In this document: one piece after another, positions 1 through 11,747 of the stretch | Numbering within the stretch: the stretch's first letter is position 1 | Layout: every line of letters starts with the position of its first letter | Assembly (NCBI GenBank): GCA_019321725.1 | Contig: CM033116.1 | Coordinates: forward strand, 11,860,841 to 11,924,840 | Length of the DNA stretch: 64,000 nt | Direction of reading: 5' to 3' | DNA from: Paulownia fortunei | Taxonomy: Eukaryota > Streptophyta > Magnoliopsida > Lamiales > Paulowniaceae | Notes under the pieces: model-generated | Told to the model about the DNA's origin: nothing | What the model saw: the letters and a program-made list of their open reading frames with translations, nothing else | Databases searched by the model: none | Program-made: the position numbers and the translations under genes

Positions 1-334
1 GTTCCTTTCGTCATTTGGTTCTTTCTTTCCATCATGTAAAACAAGTCTAATTCTTATAATTAAACTTCCTAATGTGCCTCCTATGAGCCCATTAGTTTGG
101 GGCTTGGACTTTAATTAAATTAATTAAGTTTAATTAATTGATTCCCATCAATTAGATAAGCCAACTCAATTAATAGATTTAATTAATTAATTAATTAGTT
201 CCACTTGGACTTTCTAATCATATTAGAACCTATTAAATAATTTCATTATTTAATATGCCTAATTTAATTAATTGATCATATCAATTAATTAATTTGATCA
301 TATATAGGGCTCTTAATCATATTAGGTCCAATTA
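1..334. other. Unassigned A+T-rich flank with AATTAATT runs
   Basis: No reading frame or RNA gene is visible. The stretch is dominated by repeated AATTAATTAATT-type words, partly palindromic, mixed with short G-containing phrases. It ends exactly where the inverted LTR begins at 335. It may be part of another decayed transposable element, but I do not recognise it. Confidence 0.4.
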
Positions 335-2690
335 TGCAAACCCAAGTGTTGGTTGCATCAAATAATAAATTTCTTATATATCCGAGGTCAATCAACAGAG
401 AAATTATTTGAAAATTTTAGGATTATATTTCTAAAAAAAATGGGCTTCATATGGTTTAGAATATAAAAAATAATGTATGCTATAACTAAAAAAAACAAAG
501 TAATAAAAAGTATTAAGGTATAGGGATCTGCTCTTGCGTTTTGCGTTGAGGAATAATTATTTATTCTTTTTTACCTCTTTTAATTGCCACTATTGAAATC
601 CATATATAATGAAGGTTCCAATAAAAAAATATTATCAAATAGCTCATGCATTAACGTAATCATGATATTGTCTAACTATTTGCAAATTATCTCTTAAAAC
701 CAACACTTCTTTATGGGATCAAGTATTAATGCACACATTTGAATAGAGTAAATCAAGGTTTCATGGTAGTGGTTAGTGTAGTAAAACCAAATATTTAGCT
801 AAATGAACCCAAATATTTGTTGTGCTTTAGTGATACATAAATCAAGAATTTTCACAAAACAAGTAGGATTTAGATAAAAAAATAATAATAATACAACACA
901 CTTAAATATTTCTATATTTATAATTGTTCCTCTTCCTCAATCAAAAGGTTCACCCTTTCTTATCAACTAAATAAAATTCAAAAAGACATAATGAATGTAG
1001 AAAAGACTAAAAATGGAAGAGCAACTAAAGAATATATTTTTATTACTATTATAAAACTTATCCTAAAAAAAGATAATAATAAAACTTTATTTTCCCCTCT
1101 ACTCCCCTACCCACTCTTACAAATTTAATACATGCCCTATTTATAGTGCTTGGATTATGCTAGAAGCCAAACATATAATGGAGGAGTTAAACAATCAAGT
1201 GTTATGCTAGTTATTAAGAGTTGGTAAGTTGTTACACCTAATCTTTTAAATTTTTACCTAGTGGATTAAATTGAATTTTCAGGCTAGATACAGCCAGATT
1301 GTGATGATGGGTAAAGAATAAAAGTTGTAGATATTTTGTTGTTGATATATATGCATATGTCATTTGTCAAATTTGGCTGCATGATAAGGGAGATATGGTC
1401 TTATTACTGGATCATGTTCAATAGTCATCCTTCAACATTAGTAGCTCATTACATCATGTTTATTGACTATTTTGATATATTTTCTCACCATTTTGTTTTG
1501 AGAAAACCTACCTCTTGTGTTTAACATATTCACATTTCAGCCTAAAAGTAATTTTTATTTAAGAGATATGACCCAATTCGTAAAATAGATTAGAACTGGG
1601 CTTAACTATAATTTGAATTTTTTATGATCCATGTTGTACAACCACTTGTATTCTAACTTTTTTTATCCTTGCATGTTTAGTATGGGATCCAATATCTGCA
1701 TAAACTTGTAGATAAATGACTTATCAATCCATAACCTCAAGAATTAACCCAAAATCATTCCTAAATCAAAAGTTACGTCAGTTTCTCTCAAACCTGCACA
1801 AAAAAGATAAAACTTTTTAACCTCATTTTTTATGTTGATTTCTCATTTTATTCTTACAACACAAAAATGCTTTAATTGGGAGTTCTAATGATAATTCAGA
1901 GTAAAAATAATTATAAAAATCCTAATTAATTGTATACTTTTAAATATTTATCACACCGCAACCAACTTATTTCTAAACCCTAGTAAGTATAGCGTAATGA
2001 AATACAATACAAATAAAAAGAAACATGGTATAAAGATCAAATTCTAAAAGAAACCTACCTGTAAAATAGTTTAACAATCACAAACAACCATTTGTCAGGG
2101 ATCATAGATGCTATCAAGATTTTTTTTTAATTTTTAATTTTTTTTAAAATTTCCAAAAGATGATGTGCGTATGTGCACTAAGCTAACATTTTATTCCACA
2201 TACCAAGATACAAATAACTTTAAAATCAATTATAAAAAAAAGCCTCAACTCCATATCCTCACAGGTAAGTGTTTGCCATTTAAGTTTGTAAGGTAATCAC
2301 TCACAGAGTTGAAAAATAGTTAAAACACTCAAGGAAATGACTTAAATGATTTAGGACAAGCGTTTAAACTAAAATTGAGCATAAGATAGGCAGTCACAAA
2401 ATTTAAAATACCTACTCTATCTTACCAAAATATACCTTGAAATTTCATTGGTTAACCTAAAAATGAAATGGTGAATTTTTTTTTTGTTTTTGTTTTTATT
2501 TTTGTTTATGTATTTTTTTATTTATATAACATGACTCACATGATAACATAAGCTCAAAAGAAGGATTTATAATTATACTCACATCACTAGCTACAAAGCG
2601 AAATATTTTAACAAAAATAGATAATTACACAGGTTTACCCAATTCATTTCTCCACATGTATGGTAGACATAATTGATGAACATTTAATAG
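335..2690 (-). repeat. Athila-1 type LTR, minus orientation (left arm of inverted repeat)
   Basis: Read on the minus strand, 1936-335 matches the plus-strand sequence 2691-4267 over its whole length with scattered differences. 2690-2150 matches 11812-12340, the start of the 3' LTR of the downstream Athila element. Together they describe one LTR of about 2.4 kb that lacks only its first 60-70 bases. On the minus strand it ends in ...GGGTTTGCA at 335, where similarity to the plus copy stops, so 335 is a true LTR edge. No primer-binding site follows that edge, so on its own strand this is a 3' LTR or a solo LTR. The middle part (1937-2149) has no second copy in the window. Confidence 0.8.
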
Positions 2691-4267
2691 TGTACAATTG
2701 ATTAGGATTTATAATATTTTTTTCACTTTGAAAATTATCATTAGAACTACCAATTAAAGTATTTTTATGTTTCAGGAATAAAATGGAAAATTAACATAAA
2801 AAAATGAGATTAAAAATTTTTATTGTGTTTTGTGCAGGTTTTAGAGAACTTGGCACATTTTTTTATTCCAAAATGATTTTGGATTAATTCTTGAGACTAT
2901 GAATTGATAAGTTATTCATTTACAAGTTCAGGTAGATTTTGGTTCCCATACTAAACGTGTAAGGATCAGATAAGTTGGATTACAAGTGGGTGTACAAAAT
3001 GGATCACCAAAAATTTGGATTAGAGTTAAGCCCAATCCTAAACTATTTTACCAATTGGATCATATTTCATAAATCAAAATTTATTTTGGACTGAAATTTG
3101 GATATGTTATAGTGTGCTGAAGACAATATGGTGAGAAAATATTTCAAAATAGTCAATAAACATGCTATAACGCATTGCCGATGTTGAAGGATGGCTGTTG
3201 AATATGATTAAGTAATTTGACCATATCTCCCTTATCCTGCAGCCAATTTTACAAATGACATGAACATATATCAGTACAGAAATATCTACAACTTTATTCT
3301 TTACTTACCATCAAAATTTGTCTACATCCATCCTAAACATTCAATTCAATTAGGTAGGTGAAAATTTAGAGGATTTGGTAAAACAACTTACCAACTTTTG
3401 ACAACTAGCATACCACTTGATTGTTTATCTCCTCCATTATATATTTGGCCTCTAGCATACTCCAAGCACTATAAATAGGTCATGTATTAAACTTGTAAGA
3501 GTGGGGGGTAAAGGGTTTCTTTAGGCTAAGTTTTTTAGTAGTAACGTAAGTTTTCTAGTTGTAATAGAAATGTATTCTCTAGTTTCTCTTCTATTTTTTG
3601 TCTTTCCTACTTTCATTATATATTTCTAAAATTTATTTTACCAAGGAAAAAGGGTAAATCTCTTGATGGAGAAAGAGGAACGCTTATAAATATAGATAAT
3701 GTTTAAGTGTGTTATATTATTATTTTAATTTTTTATTTAAACCCTACTTGTTTTATTTATGTATCACTAATGGCACAACAAATACATAGGTTCATTTAGC
3801 TAGATGTTTGGTTTTACTACACTAACCACTAACATGAAATATTGATTTACTGTATTCAAAGGTGTGCATAAATATTTGATCCCATAAATAAGTATTGGTG
3901 TTAAGAGATAATTTATAAATAGTTAGACGATATCATGATTACGTTAATGCATGAGTTATTTGATAATATCTTTCCATTGGAATCTTCATTATATATGGAT
4001 TTTAATAGTGGCAATTAAAAGAGGTAAAAACAATAAATAATCGTTCATCTATCCAAAACTTAAGAGAGGATCCCTAATCCTCAATACTTTTATTACTTTA
4101 TTTTTTTTCAGTTATAGCATACATTATTCTTTTATATATTCTAAACTTCATAAAGCCCATCTATTTTTTTCGAAATATAATCCTGAAATTTTCAAACAAC
4201 TTCCCTATGGATCAACCTCGAACTCACGAGAAATTTATTACTTGACACAACCTGACTTGAGTTTGCA
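2691..4267 (+). repeat. Athila-1 5' LTR, truncated at its 5' side (right arm of inverted repeat)
   Basis: This is the inverted copy of 335-1936. It abuts the opposite-facing LTR directly at 2690/2691. It ends in GAGTTTGCA at 4267, and the element's internal leader follows. Because the full LTR also includes the type of sequence seen at 11748-12340, this copy lacks roughly the first 800-850 bases, including any promoter there. The break at 2691 is therefore a rearrangement point and not a natural LTR start, although it happens to read TGTACAATTG. Confidence 0.75.
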
Positions 4268-4436
4268 ATCTAAAGTTGTAGCAAGTTTTTACACGTTTGT
4301 AAATATTTTTCCTTTGTTTATTATGTATTTATTTTCTTTATGATTATATGGTCATACTAATTCTCAGCGTTTAGTTAGAAATAATTCCAAAACTTTGTTT
4401 GGAAATTTGCTTGAGTCACCTCCACACACTTCCACC

Positions 4437-5950
4437 ATGGCCAAAAATGAAAGTGTACAGGATGAAAATGAGAATCAACAGGTGCGTACCATATATTATT
4501 ACTTACAATCTCCTCAAAATTCTTCTTCTTGTTTTATTTTTTATCTCAATACAAATAACTTTCGGTTCAAGCCATGTTGATCCCTCTACTTCCTAATTTT
4601 CATGATTTAAACTCTAAAAGCCCTTACTTGCATCTGAAAGAATTTGATTAAGTATTCTTCACTTTTGATGATCAAACCTGTACAAATGAGATTGTTAAGC
4701 TCAAATTATTTTGTTTTTCTCTAAAAGATAAAGCAAACTTGGCTTAATTCTTTAAAACCTATGTCAATTGATACTTGACAAAAAATGCAAGCTAAATTTT
4801 TGAAAAAGTTCTTTCCAACTCATAAAACTAATGATTTGAAAAGACAAATCCAATTTTTTTTTCAAAATTCTAACAAAGCTTTCTTTAATTGTTAGAAAAG
4901 ATTAAAAATTTGTTGAATTCATGCCCACATCATGGTTTTAAAAAATGACGCTTAATTTATTTCTTTTATGAAGGTTTAACTTCTAAAATAAAATAATTTG
5001 TTGAAATAATATGTAATGGTGATTTTCTTGATAAAGAACCTAATGAAGCCCTAAAATATCTAAACCATTTAGCAGAAAACTCTCAATCATGGCATAGTGT
5101 TAATTTTTCTGAATGTTTTATTAGATCTATTCTTGCTAATAGTAATAAAGGAAAATATTATCTTAGTCAAAAAGATAATCTAAATGCTAGGATTTTTAGT
5201 TTAATAAGAAATGTTGAAGCCATGGAACATAAAAAAGTAAAGTAAATCAAATTTGTGCAAAAGAAAGAAGTTTGTAGCAATTGTGAACTTATGGAGCACT
5301 CCACCAATGAATGTCCAAACATTCTAGTACAAGCAAATTTCATGAACACATTCAAAAGCTATTTCATTCTCTATATTCCGAAACATACAATCTATAATGG
5401 AGAAATTATCCTAATTTTAGTTGGCAAGATGATAACCGTGCCCAACTGCTGCATTCACAAAAGTCACCAAATTTTCCTTCTTATTAAGCTCCACATGTAA
5501 AATTCCTTGAGGAGATTGTATGAACAAACAAATATCAATAATCAAACTTCACAAGCCATCAATGAGGTCAAACATACTTTTACACTAACAACTTCTTTGT
5601 GTACTTGTAAAAAAGGTAAATTTCCTGCTCAACCTTAACTTAATCCTTCCACTCAGTGTCATGTTTCTTCTTAAGGTAAAAATTCAATCAAGGAGGCTAA
5701 TTCGGTCACAACTCTTTGGCATGAAAAGTTATTGATAAGACTATTCATTCAAAGGACAAAGTTTCTAATTTGCTTTCAAAAATGAAGAATGAAAATAGTC
5801 TTGATGATAAAGGTAAGTTTTATGAAGGTGAGTTTGAAAATGATGAAAAAATATTACTCACCTCTAGCTCATTTTCTTCATTGGTTGCATCCAACTTAGA
5901 AATTGAACTCAAATTCTAAAATCTTTGAACTTTTTTAACGAATCAAGATT
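4437..5950 (+). pseudogene. Athila-1 gag relic
   Basis: The start is the ATG at 4437 in a good plant context (CCACCATGG), opening MAKNESVQDENENQQ, the usual beginning of an Athila gag. Gag would be the structural protein forming the cytoplasmic particle. After about 48 codons the frame stops, and gag-like coding sequence continues in pieces in several frames. A CCHC zinc knuckle of spacing CX2CX4HX4C (CSNCELMEHSTNEC) lies at about 5273-5314 and would bind the RNA. Several frameshifts and stops make it non-functional. Confidence 0.75.
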
Positions 5951-6139
5951 AATATTCCATTGTTGGATGCAATCAAATGAGTTTCTTCTTATGCCAAATT
6001 TTTAAAAGATTTGTGTACAATCAAAAGAAAATATCATGTACAAAAGAAGGCATTTTTAACTAAAAGTGTTAGTTCAATCATTCACCAATTCACCCCATCG
6101 AAGTACAAATATCAAAGTTGTCCAACCATTTTATGTACC

Positions 6140-6290
6140 ATAGGAAACACTAGATAGAGCGTGCTTTGCTTGATCTTGGTGCTAGTGTAAAGCTTCTACC
6201 TTTATCAATTTATGTACAGTTAGGTTTGGGAGAACTCAAAGCAACTTGTGTTGTACTCCAACTAGCTAATTATTTGAATTGTTACAAATT
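6140..6290 (+). pseudogene. Athila-1 aspartic protease relic
   Basis: Codons from about 6160 read RALLDLGASVKLLPLSIY. In the retrotransposon aspartic protease family the D-L/S/T-G-A-S core holds the catalytic aspartate that cleaves the polyprotein. Stops surround the core, so this is a fragment of the gag-pol frame. Just downstream, about 6305-6370, a roughly 35-base segment is duplicated in tandem (both copies contain TTTGGACACAGAG). Confidence 0.7.
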
Positions 6291-7022
6291 GATAAGTTTT
6301 ACTTTCCAGTAGATTTCATTATTTTGGACACAGAGACTTTCTAGTGGATTTCATTATTTTGGACACAGAGCTTATTGCACATATACATACATAGATTCCT
6401 ATCATTTTAGGTCATCATTTTCTTGTAACTTCAAATACTTTATCAAACGTAGGAATGGTATTTTGATGTCATCATTTGGAAATATGACTTTGGAATTAAA
6501 TATTTTAATGTTTGTTGGTAACATGCAGAACATGTCAAAGTACATGAAGTGGATTCAATCGAGAAACTTGTTCATGAATATTTTACTACCACTAACTCTT
6601 CAAATCCTTTGGAGACTTATTTTGAAAGTGAAAGTATTTATAAAAAGACACACTCTAATAATCTCTCTGAATTTTCGCAGGTACAAAAAATTTTGCAAGC
6701 CAAGGTTTGAAAAGTTTCATCATCAATAGTATAATTTATTCCATCAAGTATTAAAACTCCCATAATTGATTTAAAACCTTTGTCATTTGATTTGAAATAA
6801 TTTTTTTTAGGTGAGAATGAGATTTTTTTAGTAATAATTTCTTCCAAACTTGATGCATCCCAAGAAGGTAAGTTAATTGAAACTCTTAAAATGCATAAAA
6901 ATGCTTTAGGATAAACCATTACAGAAATTAAAGGTATTAGTCTTTTAATTTGCACACAGAACTTCTATTTAGAAGAAAATGCTAAACCTTCTAGAGAGAT
7001 GAAATGAAGGCTAAATCCTAAT

Positions 7023-8250
7023 ATGAAAGAATTAGAGAGAAACGAAGTTATTAAACTCTTAGATAATAGAATCATTTATCCTTTTTCTAACAGCAAATGG
7101 GTAAGTCTTACTCAAGTTGTACCTAAGAAATCTGGAGTTACTGTAGTTAAGAATGAGAATAATGAATTAATTCCAACTAGGACTGTTATTGATTGGACAA
7201 TGTGCATTGACTATAGGAACTCAACTCAGTTACTAGAAAATATCATTTTTCACTACCCTTTATAGATCAAATCTTAAAAAGAGTTACAGGACATGAATTT
7301 TATTACTTCTTAAATGGATATTCTGAGTATAATCAAATTGGAATTGCACTTGATGATCAAGACAAAATAACTTTTACATGTCCTTTTGGTACTTTTGTAT
7401 ATCGAATGATGCCTTTTGGATTATGTAATGCACTACCTACATTTCAATGATACATGCTTAGTGTGTTTATTGACATGGTTGAAAGTTTTCTTGAAGTTTT
7501 CATGGATGATTTTTCTATTTTTGATAATTCATTTGATAATTGCTTGTCTAATTTAGAAAATATTTAGATCAGATATGAAGAAAAGAATCTTGTACTCAAT
7601 TGGGAGAAATGCAATTTCACGGTAACAATTAGTATTTTTCTTGGACATAATATTTCGTCAAAAGGTATTAAAGCAGACAAATCTAAAATTGAGTTAATTA
7701 CCAATCTGCTAATACTAAAGTGTGTGAAGGAGGTAAGATCATTTTTAGGATATGTTGGTTTTTATAGAAAATTTATCAAAGATTTAATATAATAACTAAA
7801 CCTTTATATAATCTTTTAACAAAATATTTGAATAGATGAAAAATTGTGAAAATGCTTTTCTTGAGCAAAAAAATATTCTTACGTCTACTCCAATCATGCA
7901 GCCTACAAATTAGACTTTACTTATTGAAATAATGTGTGATGTCAGTGACTATGTTATTGGAGTTGTCTTAGGACAAAGAAAATATAAGAAACCATATGTA
8001 TATAGTGCTCAATTAAATTATTCAACAATTGAAAATGAATTACTTGTTGTAGTTTTTGTATTGGACAAATTTAGATCTTATCTTGTTGCCTCACCAATTG
8101 TTGTTTTTAGTGATCATGCAGCTTTGAAATAGTTTTTGTCAAAAAAAAAATGCCAAATGTAGACTGATTAGGTGGATTCACTTACTCCAGAAATTCAACA
8201 TTACAATTTGAGATAAGAAATGAGTAGAGAATGTTGGGGTTGATGTTTGT
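7023..8250 (+). pseudogene. Athila-1 reverse transcriptase and RNase H relic
   Basis: The RT part opens with a fragment containing LLDNRIIYPFSNSKWVS and PKKSGVTVVKNENNELIPTR, then CIDYRNS, all Athila RT hallmarks. MPFGLCNA is at about 7407, and the catalytic FMDDFSIF at 7498-7521 keeps both aspartates. RNase H follows, with a 66-codon open piece (7932-8132) containing DVSDYVIGVVLGQ, ENELLVVVFVLDKFRSYL and SDHAALK. Together these would copy element RNA into DNA in the particle. Stops at about 7264, 7448 and 7567, plus frameshifts, break the frame. Confidence 0.85.
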
Positions 8251-8489
8251 CGAGACTTGTTTGTGATGAGTCATTTCAAACCACACCCATTAATAATACT
8301 TTCCCTGATGAACAACTATTTAATATTTCTATTTTAACTTGGTTTGCTGATATTGTTAATTTTTTTTGTAATAGAAATGATATCATCGCATTGGAACTCC
8401 AAAAATAAAAAAAAGTTTTTAACTGAGGTGAAAAACTTTTATGGGATGATCCATACTTATTCAAATATTGCCCTGATCAAATCTTTTGA

Positions 8490-9602
8490 AAATTTGTTTA
8501 GATAATAAGATAGGTAATATTGTTAAATTTTATCATTCAAAAGCGTGTGGTGGTCACTTTTCGAAAAAGAAAACCGCTGGAAAGATCTTCTAATGTGGAT
8601 TTTATTGGCCAACTCTTTTCAAAGAAACTTACACTTTTTGCAAAAGTAAGGATCTATTTCAACGGAAACATGATGCCCCTGCACCCTATCCTAGTGATTG
8701 AAATCTTTGATTGTTAGGGTATTGATTTCATGAGACCATTTTTATTATTATTTGGTTTTATTTACATACTGATCTCCATAGATTATGTCTCAAAATAGAT
8801 CAAGGTGATTCTCTAACAAAACAATGATCACCACATATTGATAAAAATTTTGAAAGAAAATATTTTACATCGATTTGGAATTTCTCCATCCATTATCAGT
8901 GATAGAGAAAATATTTTCGTAACAAAGTTTTTGGAACTTTAATGAGGAAAAATGAAATCATTCATAAAGTTACAATCCCTTATCACCTTCATATGGATAA
9001 TTTGTACTTGCAAATAGGGAGATAAAATAAATTTTGGAAAAGATAGTTAACCCAAATCATAAAGATTGGTCTCTTAGACTTATCGATACACTTTGGGCAT
9101 ATAGAACTACTTTCAAAATATTATTAGGCATGCCTCTTTATAGGATAGTTTATGGAAAACTTTGTCATTTACCTATTGAACTTGAACATAAAGCTTATTG
9201 GATAATCAAAATGTTTAACTTCAACCTTGATCAAACTTAAAAATTGTGCATGTTGCAAATCAACGAATTTCAAGAATTGAGAAATTATGCATATGAGAAT
9301 TCTAAAATTCATAAAATGGGAATCATAAATTTTTATGATAAAAATTTTTCATAAAAATATTTGAGGTTGGTCAAAAGGTTTTGTTTTATAATTCTCGATT
9401 GCATTTGTTTCTTAAAAAATTAAGATCAAGGTGGAGTGGTCCTTTTATTGTAAAAGAGGTATATCCTTATGAGGCAATTGACATTGAGAATCCAACAAAT
9501 GGTAACGTATTCAAAGTAAATAGACAAAGACTCAAACCGTTTCTAGAGAATCAATTTTCACAAGAAGAAGTTTTTTTTCTTTCTAACCCTTGTTATGATT
9601 AG
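8490..9602 (+). pseudogene. Athila-1 integrase relic
   Basis: Fragments cover the region from the zinc-binding end (about 8520) through the core (GIDFMRP at about 8718 and the segment after it). A piece at 9034-9240 reads IVNPNHKDWSLRLIDTLWAY and TTFKILLGMPLYRIVYGK, the conserved C-terminal half of the core. The integrase C-terminal domain is at 9381-9602 ([20 protein letters not shown], then [15 protein letters not shown]). Integrase would insert element DNA into the chromosome. It is split by stops and shifts. No chromodomain is visible, as expected for Athila. Confidence 0.8.
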
Positions 9603-9875
9603 TTTATGTATATGTACTTAGTTTTTCTAACTTTATTTGTTTTGTAGGCTTTCTTTCTTTTATTTTTTTCTTTTCCCAATTAAGTCATGGATAACGGTAC
9701 TCTATGCCTATTAAAGTCAAACTTATCAGTTTTCCAAACAAGTGAAATCTTTGTATAAAGTTTCTCTCTCTTTAGTTATTTTTCTTGTTCTTTTCAAAAT
9801 GGATGACATTTTTCTAACTCTCAAGAAGTAATTCCTTTTCTTCCTAAAAATGCAATTTTAAAAATTTATAAAACC

Positions 9876-10210
9876 ATGATTGAAAGATTAAAGATGCTTA
9901 TACACAAAGGCATTCCAAGGGACATAAGATGGATAATTGAAGCAAAGGTAAGAGCTGCAAGTAAGTTTTTATATGAATCTTCAAACTTGTTTTCTAGATA
10001 CATGCCTAGTTTTGGTAAAAGTACATATTCAAAAGAACGAAGGGTGGAAAAAATGCAAATTTATCGCAAATGTGCTCGATGTACTTGCTACACAAAATGT
10101 TGTTCATTAGGAATAGTTTCTAAAAATTGAGAAGATAAAATTCAATTCATTATGAGTGGAATGAGTAAGGAGTCTTTAGATGATATTATATTGACTCTTG
10201 AGACCATTCA
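9876..10210 (+). pseudogene. Athila-1 downstream reading frame with Cys cluster, decayed
   Basis: An 84-codon open piece starts at 9876 and, after one stop at 10128, continues in the same frame to about 10210 (phrases IQFIMSGMSKESLDDI and LTLETIHVD). It is rich in Lys and Arg and carries a cysteine cluster, KCARCTCYTKCC, that could bind a metal. It lies where Athila-clade elements often carry an extra frame after integrase, sometimes called env-like. No signal peptide or membrane segment is visible, so I do not call it an envelope protein. Function unknown. Confidence 0.45.
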
Positions 10211-10528
10211 TGTTGATTAGTGCATCATGCAATTCTTGATCTATGAAATTACTTCAAGATTGAATATAAGCTTTATAGTCTTGGGAATCTGACATTCAAA
10301 AACCATATTTGCTAATTTATAAAAAAATTGGATGGGAAGCATATCCTCGACTCATAGAGAGCGTTTAATCTATTACTAGATGTAAAACTAGAGAAAGATA
10401 TGAGTCACAATCCCAATCTTTCTGATAAAAGAAAAATATGTGAAATAAATATGTTCCCTGTTTACACCTTAATAAATAGCACTGTACTCACTCCATTTTT
10501 ACATAACTCACTTTTAAAAAAAAAGAAA
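10211..10528 (+). other. Stretch between downstream frame and LOG-like pseudogene
   Basis: No coherent reading frame is visible. It ends with an A-rich run (10515-10530) just before the LOG-like start codon. It may be retrotransposon sequence, or 5' untranslated sequence brought in with the captured gene. I cannot tell which. Confidence 0.3.
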
Positions 10529-11182
10529 ATGGAAGGGTCTTCCATTCGCAAGTTTAATTTTATTTGTGTCTTTTGTAGAACTAATCTAGGAGAAAATGGT
10601 GAGTTTATATGGACCGCCAATAATCTTGGTAGAATTTTTACATAAATAAAAATTCAATTAGTATATGGAGAAGGCAGTCTGGAGCTAATAGGGAGTGTTG
10701 CTAGTTTTGCTTTTGTAGAATGAGTCAAAATTTTAGGAGTTATTCCAAAAAGCTTTAACAGTAGAGAATATCACAGGTATGACCATCGGAGATGAGCTAA
10801 AAGTGTCATATATTCAAGATAGAATGCCTAACATATTAAATAATATGGATGTATTCATCATTCTACCTGGTGGTTTTGGTACACTAGAGGAGTTATTCTT
10901 AGTTATCTCTTGGGCACAACTCAACATTCACTAGAAGCCCATAGGTATTCTTAATATTAATAGTTTATATTATGGTTTGCTATATTTTGTAGATCATGTT
11001 GTGGAAAAAGGTTTTATTTCACCGTCTGCAAGGCAAATCCTTATTTCTGCTCCGATACCTGATTACTGATTGATCAACTTCTAGCATATGTGCTAGAACC
11101 TGATCTAGCTTTGGCCTGTGTAGATTGGTCCAACAGGGACAATAGTCTAAAACGCAAAATGAATTTGGCTCTCAGCCTATGA
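10529..11182 (+). pseudogene. LOG-like cytokinin-activating enzyme pseudogene captured inside Athila-1
   Basis: Read from the ATG at 10529, with one frameshift near 10757 and another near 11068, the sequence follows a plant LOG protein (cytokinin riboside 5'-monophosphate phosphoribohydrolase, a cytosolic Rossmann-fold enzyme releasing active cytokinin) from end to end, about 217 codons, the usual length. Visible landmarks: ICVFCRTN near the start, LVYGEGSLELIGSVA (family GGGS.GLMG), KILGVIPK, ITGMTIGDELKVS, the family signature LPGGFGTLEEL at about 10863-10895 and FISPSARQILISAP. In-frame stops lie near 10643, 10720 and 10935 (the last where Gln is expected), plus stops in the tail. No intron is visible, whereas family genes in plants have several, so an mRNA-derived copy is likely. 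It cannot be functional. The identification rests on remembered family motifs. Confidence 0.85.
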
Positions 11183-11747
11183 AATTTATCCTTAATGATT
11201 TCAACTAATAGTGTATTTTATGTTGTTTCAACTTTATTTTTTTCAATAAGCCACATTTTAGGTGATATCTTTTAAACTCTACTATCCTATTTATTTTTGA
11301 CATTGGGGACAATGTCTCTATTAAGTTGGGGAGAGGATAGTTGATATCATGTCTTGTATGTTCAATGTGTGTTTTTCTAGTTATTTTAAAAAAAATCAAA
11401 CATGTTTTCTTTTGGCTCCATTGAAACCATGAGTAAAGGTGACCAGAGTAAAGGTTAATTTTTTGACACTTTTGAGATGCAACCCTATTTGTTTTGCATA
11501 ATATGTCACTTTTGTGAAGTTTTTAACTTCAATTTTGTGAATTGTCAAAATATAATTGCAATCCTTTTTTGTTAGATTCCAAGGGTACTATCTTGGGGAA
11601 AAAAGAAGAAGAAGAAGAAATTAGTCTTGTGTACATCCTAAGCCTTGTGGAAAGATTGATTGCAATACATATAACTGAAAATCCCGATCATGTTAAAGTG
11701 TTTGCTTTTTAATATTCACATATCTTTTGTGAATAAGGGGAGAGTTT
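11183..11747 (+). other. Athila-1 3' non-coding region and polypurine tract
   Basis: No gene. It contains TTGGGGAGAGGATAG at about 11325 and an AAGAAGAAGAAGAAG run at about 11603-11620. An A/G-rich tract, AATAAGGGGAGAGTT, ends at about 11747. The last lies directly before TGAGAAAACAAG, where an LTR start is expected, so it is the best candidate for the plus-strand primer. Confidence 0.5.

Noticed and set aside
1..334. AATTAATTAATT repeats as a possible CRISPR or satellite
   Set aside because: There are no regular unit and spacer sizes; it is only low-complexity plant DNA.
1336..1524. 62-codon frame in the inverted LTR arm
   Set aside because: The matching place in the other arm is not open and there is no recognised domain.
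4395..4596. Second gag-start frame overlapping the ATG at 4437
   Set aside because: The frame at 4399 is a shifted shadow; the frame from 4437 begins with the Athila gag start and a good start context.
9876..10210. Calling this frame an envelope gene
   Set aside because: No signal peptide, membrane segment or glycoprotein-like feature is visible; only position would support it.
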